From contig JACKKB010000016.1 of assembly GCA_020637635.1 (NCBI GenBank), positions 1 through 21,077 on the forward strand: a stretch of DNA of 21,077 bases. Reading direction: 5' to 3'. A program made the position numbers and the translations under genes. The DNA is from Albidovulum sp. (GTDB lineage Bacteria > Pseudomonadota > Alphaproteobacteria > Rhodobacterales > Rhodobacteraceae). Numbering within the stretch: the first letter of the stretch is position 1; each line of letters starts with the position of its first letter. The notes below the pieces were generated by a model. The model was not told the DNA's origin. It did no database searches and saw nothing but the letters and a program-made list of their open reading frames with translations. Shown here piece after piece: positions 17,657 to 21,077 of the stretch.

Positions 17657-17947
17657 TCAAACCCGCCGGCGCCAGTCGATCAGCACGTCGATGACCAGAG
17701 CCATGGCGGCAAGATGCTGTGGCGAACTGGGAAACCGTTCCGGCCCCGCGTCGCGCTCGGCCAGCACCGCTGAGGCGAGCGAGCCGTTGCCCCAGAAGGG
17801 GTGCAGCCTGCCGAACCGCTTGCGAAAGCGATCGGCGACATGGGCACGCTCGGCATAGCCGCGCACCATGGCGCGCGCGGCCGGCTCGGCCAGGCCTTCG
17901 GCAAGCCGCGCCAGAATGCCGATGTCGTAACTGGTTATCGTGCGCAT
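17657..17947 (-). CDS. Unrecognised 96-residue protein between DUF2793 and cysE
   Basis: The product (MRTITSYDIGILARLAEGLAE...) is soluble and mostly helical. It has many Ala and Arg residues, one Trp-containing loop (LHPFWGNGSLASAVLAERD), and a closing hydrophobic helix MALVIDVLIDWRRRV. There is no signal peptide and no cysteine. The ATG at 17947 follows the DUF2793 stop by two bases, so it is clearly cotranscribed with the GTA tail genes. I do not recognise a family. Conservation next to GTA g15/DUF2793 would suggest a GTA accessory role, while proximity to cysE is probably incidental. Confidence 0.8.
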   Translation of the reverse strand: MRTITSYDIGILARLAEGLAEPAARAMVRGYAERAHVADRFRKRFGRLHPFWGNGSLASAVLAERDAGPERFPSSPQHLAAMALVIDVLIDWRRRV

Positions 17948-17949
17948 CG

Positions 17950-18660
17950 TCACTGGTCCGGAAGGGCGATCTCCATGAAGTGAACCGCAATCCGGATGGT
18001 GCCGCCGCTGAAATCGCCCCCGGTGCCGTCCAGTTGCAGGGCTTCGGGCAGATAATAGGCGGTCGGCTGACCGAGAAGTCCGCGGCACCAGGACCCTGTC
18101 GCGAGGCCCAGCCCGGTGCCGAACTGCCCCGGTGACACCGCGGTTCCGAGCGTCCAGGACGCAAGCGTGCCGGTGATGGCCTGTGTGACCCGCGCCGTGA
18201 CACCGATCACGACCGAAGGCGCCGGGATCACCACCACCGTCGTCGAAGTCGGGCCCGAGGCGATCACGTGGTCGATCTCTGCGACGCCGAAGGACAGGCC
18301 AGCGTTGTGCGGCGACAACGTCACCATCCCGTCGCGCCAGGCCGTCCCGTCGAAGAGGGACGTCGCGCCCTCGTCGAGGATCATCGCCCGCCAGCCGCGC
18401 GCGGGGTCGGCAAAGACCCAGCCGCCGTTGGCTCCGATGGCGATCCGGCCCGCCTGCCCGGCCCAGGCGTTCACCGCGCCCGAAGGCACCGCATAGCAGA
18501 CGCCGTCACCGACCGAGGCCGGCGGCGTGGACTGGGTACGGCTGACAAGCGTCAGCTGCACGATCCCGTCGAGCCGCATCAGGCTCTCGTTCACGGTCAC
18601 ATGTTTCTGCGCCTGCGCCGGTTGCAGAAGCGGCAGGCCAAGTCGGGTTGTGTCAGACAT
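17950..18660 (-). CDS. DUF2793 protein of the GTA tail region
   Basis: The product has 236 residues. The DUF2793 signature is the N-terminal LGLPLLQPAQAQKHVTVNES followed by LMRLDGIVQLTLVSR. The GxxWxFxxP-like stretch ANGGWVFADPARGWRAMILDEG and LFDGTAWRDG come next. This domain is found with phage and GTA tail proteins and is thought to be a tail-fibre or spike-like element. The C-terminal 110 residues are rich in Thr, Val and Ile (TSTTVVVIPAPSVVIGVTARV) and look like a beta-sandwich. Its start overlaps the end of the g15-like gene by eight bases, and the next small gene starts two bases after its stop. It is the first gene downstream of the megatron gene, as expected for a Rhodobacter GTA locus. 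Confidence 0.9.
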   Translation of the reverse strand: MSDTTRLGLPLLQPAQAQKHVTVNESLMRLDGIVQLTLVSRTQSTPPASVGDGVCYAVPSGAVNAWAGQAGRIAIGANGGWVFADPARGWRAMILDEGATSLFDGTAWRDGMVTLSPHNAGLSFGVAEIDHVIASGPTSTTVVVIPAPSVVIGVTARVTQAITGTLASWTLGTAVSPGQFGTGLGLATGSWCRGLLGQPTAYYLPEALQLDGTGGDFSGGTIRIAVHFMEIALPDQ

Positions 18661-21077
18661 TGATCATGATCCTCGCGAAGGCGCCGGGTCCGAAGCTATC
18701 GGACAACTGGGCAACATGGATTTCGTAGGGCAACGCGGCGCCGTCGCTGACTTGCAGTGCGGCGCCGTAGGTCCAGAATGGGCTCGTCACGGTCATCTCG
18801 CGCAGAACCGTTCCGCCCTGCATGACGCGCACAAGATAGAGTTCTTGCGTTTCGCCCAGCGGCACGTCGAGCCCCGACCAGCTGTCGCCACCGGTCCGCG
18901 TCCGCCGGATCCAGCTGAGATCGAGATCGCCGGAGGTGCGCGTCACGCGAAGATGTGCGGGCGACAGCGGCCTGAGACCGATCCCGCGGAAAGCCTGCAC
19001 ATCATGCGTGTAGGAGGCGTCGTCGAAGCTGCGCCCCGAGGGGCCGATGCGATAGTGGCGTGCCAGATCGCGGGCATCGGGCAGAAGCTCGATCTGGCGC
19101 GGCGCACCGTCCATGAGCACGACCTGGCTGCCGACGGGCCAGTTTGCGGGCATGATCGCGTCACTTCCCGCCTGTCCGCGCAGGCGCATCGAAAGCTCGT
19201 AGACATCGGGCGCCACCAGAACAGCATCGGCGAACTGGAAAAGCTCCCAATTGTCAGAACTGCCGTCGCCGATCGCCATCAGGTTGGCGCCGTTCAGAAG
19301 GCGGTCGGCGCTTTCGGATGCAAGTGCGCCACCGCTCACCCGAACCCGGAGCGCCGGGCCCCGGTCCCAGACGCCTGGCCGTGCGGCCTCGAGCAGCGTC
19401 TCGGTCTGGCCCACCACGGCGCGCGCCTCGATCAGCTTGTTGAAACTGTAGCCGGCATCGATATCGGAGGCATAGACCGCGACCGACCCCGGCCAGGGAT
19501 CGGCCGAAGCGGCCAGATGCGGCGCCTGCGGGACCTCGTTTCCGGTCATGAGCGGCAGATCGAGGAAGCGCGAGAAGACCGGCAGGGGCGCGTCGAAACT
19601 GGCCGGCGTCAGCCGTTCCTCGGCCTCGTCCGAGGCGATGTAGACACCGGGTTCGACCCGGATCGCCTCCATCTCTATGGCGCCTGCCTGCTCGACCCGG
19701 TCGATCCGGTAGCGGCCGCCGCCGCCGGTGGCAAGCGTCACGACATCGCCCGCGCCCAGATGGCCAAGCGAGGGCGGCAACGCGAACCGCGCCACGTCGC
19801 GCGCGACGCGCGCCTCGGTAAGCCAGCGTTCGGCCGTGCGTTGCGCCTCGGCCCGCGTCATTGCCAGCGCGATTTCCGATTGCGCCGCGTTGCGCGCCTG
19901 ATCGTCGGGAAGGATCGCCTCGACCGCGCGCGCCTCGTAGCTGCCCTCGGCTTCGACATAGGAAAGCCGCATCCGCCCCGAGACCTCCGCCTGCGAGGCC
20001 CGCGTGACCTCGGTCAGCCCCTCGGTCCGCTCACCGACGGCAAGCGCCTCCGGGCCGACAGTTGCCAGCGCGCGCCCCTCGCGCATCCGGAACAACAGCA
20101 TCCCGCCCCGTTCGACCGCATCGAACCCATAGGCCAGCATCAGCGGTTGCAGGGCCGCGCGGCCGGTGCCGACATCGGCCACGGCATAGCCGCGAACGGC
20201 ACCGTGAAGATCCGCCGTTCCGACTGCGGTCACACCGGAGCGTGCGCAGATCTCGGCCACCACGCTCGACAGCGGCTCGCCGGAAACCCGGCCGTTCAGC
20301 CAGTGCCCGTGGGCATAGTTGTCGCCATCCGACCAGAGGTCGGATCGCGTGGGAAACAGCGGGAAGGGGCGTGCATCCCAGGCCCAGACATGGGCATGCG
20401 CCATGTCGATCATCGGACCGGCGTAGACCGACGAGACCGGATTGCGGGCGGGGTCCTCCCAATAGTCGATGACGGCGCGCAGATACTGCATCTGCATCAG
20501 GTCATCGCGACGGCCGTTCGAATAGGCAGGCAGACCGCTCTCGGCCGATTTCGGGTCAAGAAATCGGTTCGGCTCGTTGCTACCCTTGTCGATGGCGGCA
20601 CAGCCGAACTCCATGAACCAAACCGGTTTCGATTCCGGCACCCAGGGGCTCTGCGCCTGCTTCGACCCGCCGATCCGGTCGAAATGGGCGTTCAGCCACC
20701 AGTTGCGGATGTCCTTGACCCGCCAGATCCAGTCTTCGCCATAGGCGGTATCGCTGATGGGCGTGCGGATCTGCGCATCGCGATGGGTGGTGTTGGCATA
20801 ATACCAGTCATAGCCCTCGCCGCCCTCGATATTGGCCTGCAGATAGCCGATCCCGTAGATCGACCCCCAGCCGGCGTCGAGATGCGTCTCGCCCTCGCGC
20901 CAATCGGAGAGCGGCATGTAGTTGTCGATGCCGACGAAGTCGATCTCGGGGTCGGCCCAGAGCGGATCGAGGTGATAGAAGAGATCGCCGCTGCCATCCT
21001 GATAGCCGAAATACTCGCTCCAGTCCGCGGCATAGCCGATCTTCGTCGCGGGCCCGAGAATCGTGCGCACTTCGCCA
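18653..21077 (-). CDS. GTA g15-like TIM-barrel/tail-hub protein, C-terminal part (5' end outside window)
   Basis: About 807 residues are visible and the N-terminus is beyond the right edge. The frame is open to the last base, so the GTG at 21070 is internal. The start of the visible part is the GTA TIM-barrel region (TKIGYAADWSEYFGYQDGSG, then DFVGIDNYMPLSDWREG, then PVWFMEFGCAAIDKGSNEP, about 160-180). It is followed by the putative phage-tail domain (from about SDLWSDGDNYAHGHWLNGRV) and the C-terminal Rcc01698-like beta region. In the Rhodobacter capsulatus GTA this very large protein (megatron) forms the distal baseplate and is thought to contact and penetrate recipient cells. No stop or frameshift is seen in the visible part, so this GTA gene looks intact. 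Confidence 0.93.
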   Translation of the reverse strand, partial: GEVRTILGPATKIGYAADWSEYFGYQDGSGDLFYHLDPLWADPEIDFVGIDNYMPLSDWREGETHLDAGWGSIYGIGYLQANIEGGEGYDWYYANTTHRDAQIRTPISDTAYGEDWIWRVKDIRNWWLNAHFDRIGGSKQAQSPWVPESKPVWFMEFGCAAIDKGSNEPNRFLDPKSAESGLPAYSNGRRDDLMQMQYLRAVIDYWEDPARNPVSSVYAGPMIDMAHAHVWAWDARPFPLFPTRSDLWSDGDNYAHGHWLNGRVSGEPLSSVVAEICARSGVTAVGTADLHGAVRGYAVADVGTGRAALQPLMLAYGFDAVERGGMLLFRMREGRALATVGPEALAVGERTEGLTEVTRASQAEVSGRMRLSYVEAEGSYEARAVEAILPDDQARNAAQSEIALAMTRAEAQRTAERWLTEARVARDVARFALPPSLGHLGAGDVVTLATGGGGRYRIDRVEQAGAIEMEAIRVEPGVYIASDEAEERLTPASFDAPLPVFSRFLDLPLMTGNEVPQAPHLAASADPWPGSVAVYASDIDAGYSFNKLIEARAVVGQTETLLEAARPGVWDRGPALRVRVSGGALASESADRLLNGANLMAIGDGSSDNWELFQFADAVLVAPDVYELSMRLRGQAGSDAIMPANWPVGSQVVLMDGAPRQIELLPDARDLARHYRIGPSGRSFDDASYTHDVQAFRGIGLRPLSPAHLRVTRTSGDLDLSWIRRTRTGGDSWSGLDVPLGETQELYLVRVMQGGTVLREMTVTSPFWTYGAALQVSDGAALPYEIHVAQLSDSFGPGAFARIMINV

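Overview
The window is GC-rich, densely coding DNA of a member of the Rhodobacteraceae (Alphaproteobacteria). The organism call rests on three things. There is an iscR-led suf iron-sulfur assembly operon with YIP1-like membrane proteins. The right edge holds the 3' end of a Rhodobacter-type gene transfer agent (GTA) cluster that leads into cysE. The IscR lacks the usual cluster cysteines, a feature I associate with this family. No rRNA, tRNA, CRISPR array, insertion sequence or transposase is visible.

Positions 1-9165 (minus strand) carry one long iron-sulfur operon read right to left: iscR, an IscS/NifS-like cysteine desulfurase, sufB, an FkbM-family methyltransferase, a YbjQ/UPF0145-like protein, a 213-nt gap, a three-helix membrane protein, sufC, sufD, two tandem YIP1-like membrane proteins, and sufS (cut by the left edge). 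Most junctions are ATGA or TGATG overlaps, so much of the operon looks translationally coupled. A sigma-70-like promoter (9254-9282) precedes iscR. Its -10 box lies inside an Irr/ICE-like palindrome (9245-9261), which suggests iron control. The unusual parts are the FkbM and YbjQ genes welded between sufB and sufC, the gap that follows them with three short inverted repeats, and three membrane-protein genes within the operon.

Positions 9335-10253 (plus strand) hold a divergent pair: an alpha/beta hydrolase and an 84-residue helical protein. They share the control region with iscR. Next, 10329-10934 is the decayed remnant of an HD-domain hydrolase gene, with an internal stop, two frame changes and lost metal-binding histidines. 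An acyltransferase-3 membrane protein follows (11091-12029).

Positions 12142-16741 (plus strand) are housekeeping genes: NADP-isocitrate dehydrogenase (icd), a YitT-family membrane protein, the ribosome-associated GTPase TypA/BipA, and a NUDIX hydrolase. A strong UUCG hairpin follows icd.

Positions 16777-21077 (minus strand) hold the tail end of a GTA structural cluster: the C-terminal part of the g15-like TIM-barrel/tail-hub protein, a DUF2793 protein, an unrecognised 96-residue protein, and then cysE (serine acetyltransferase). CysE supplies the cysteine pathway whose product the two cysteine desulfurases at the other end consume, although the two loci are far apart and probably not co-regulated.
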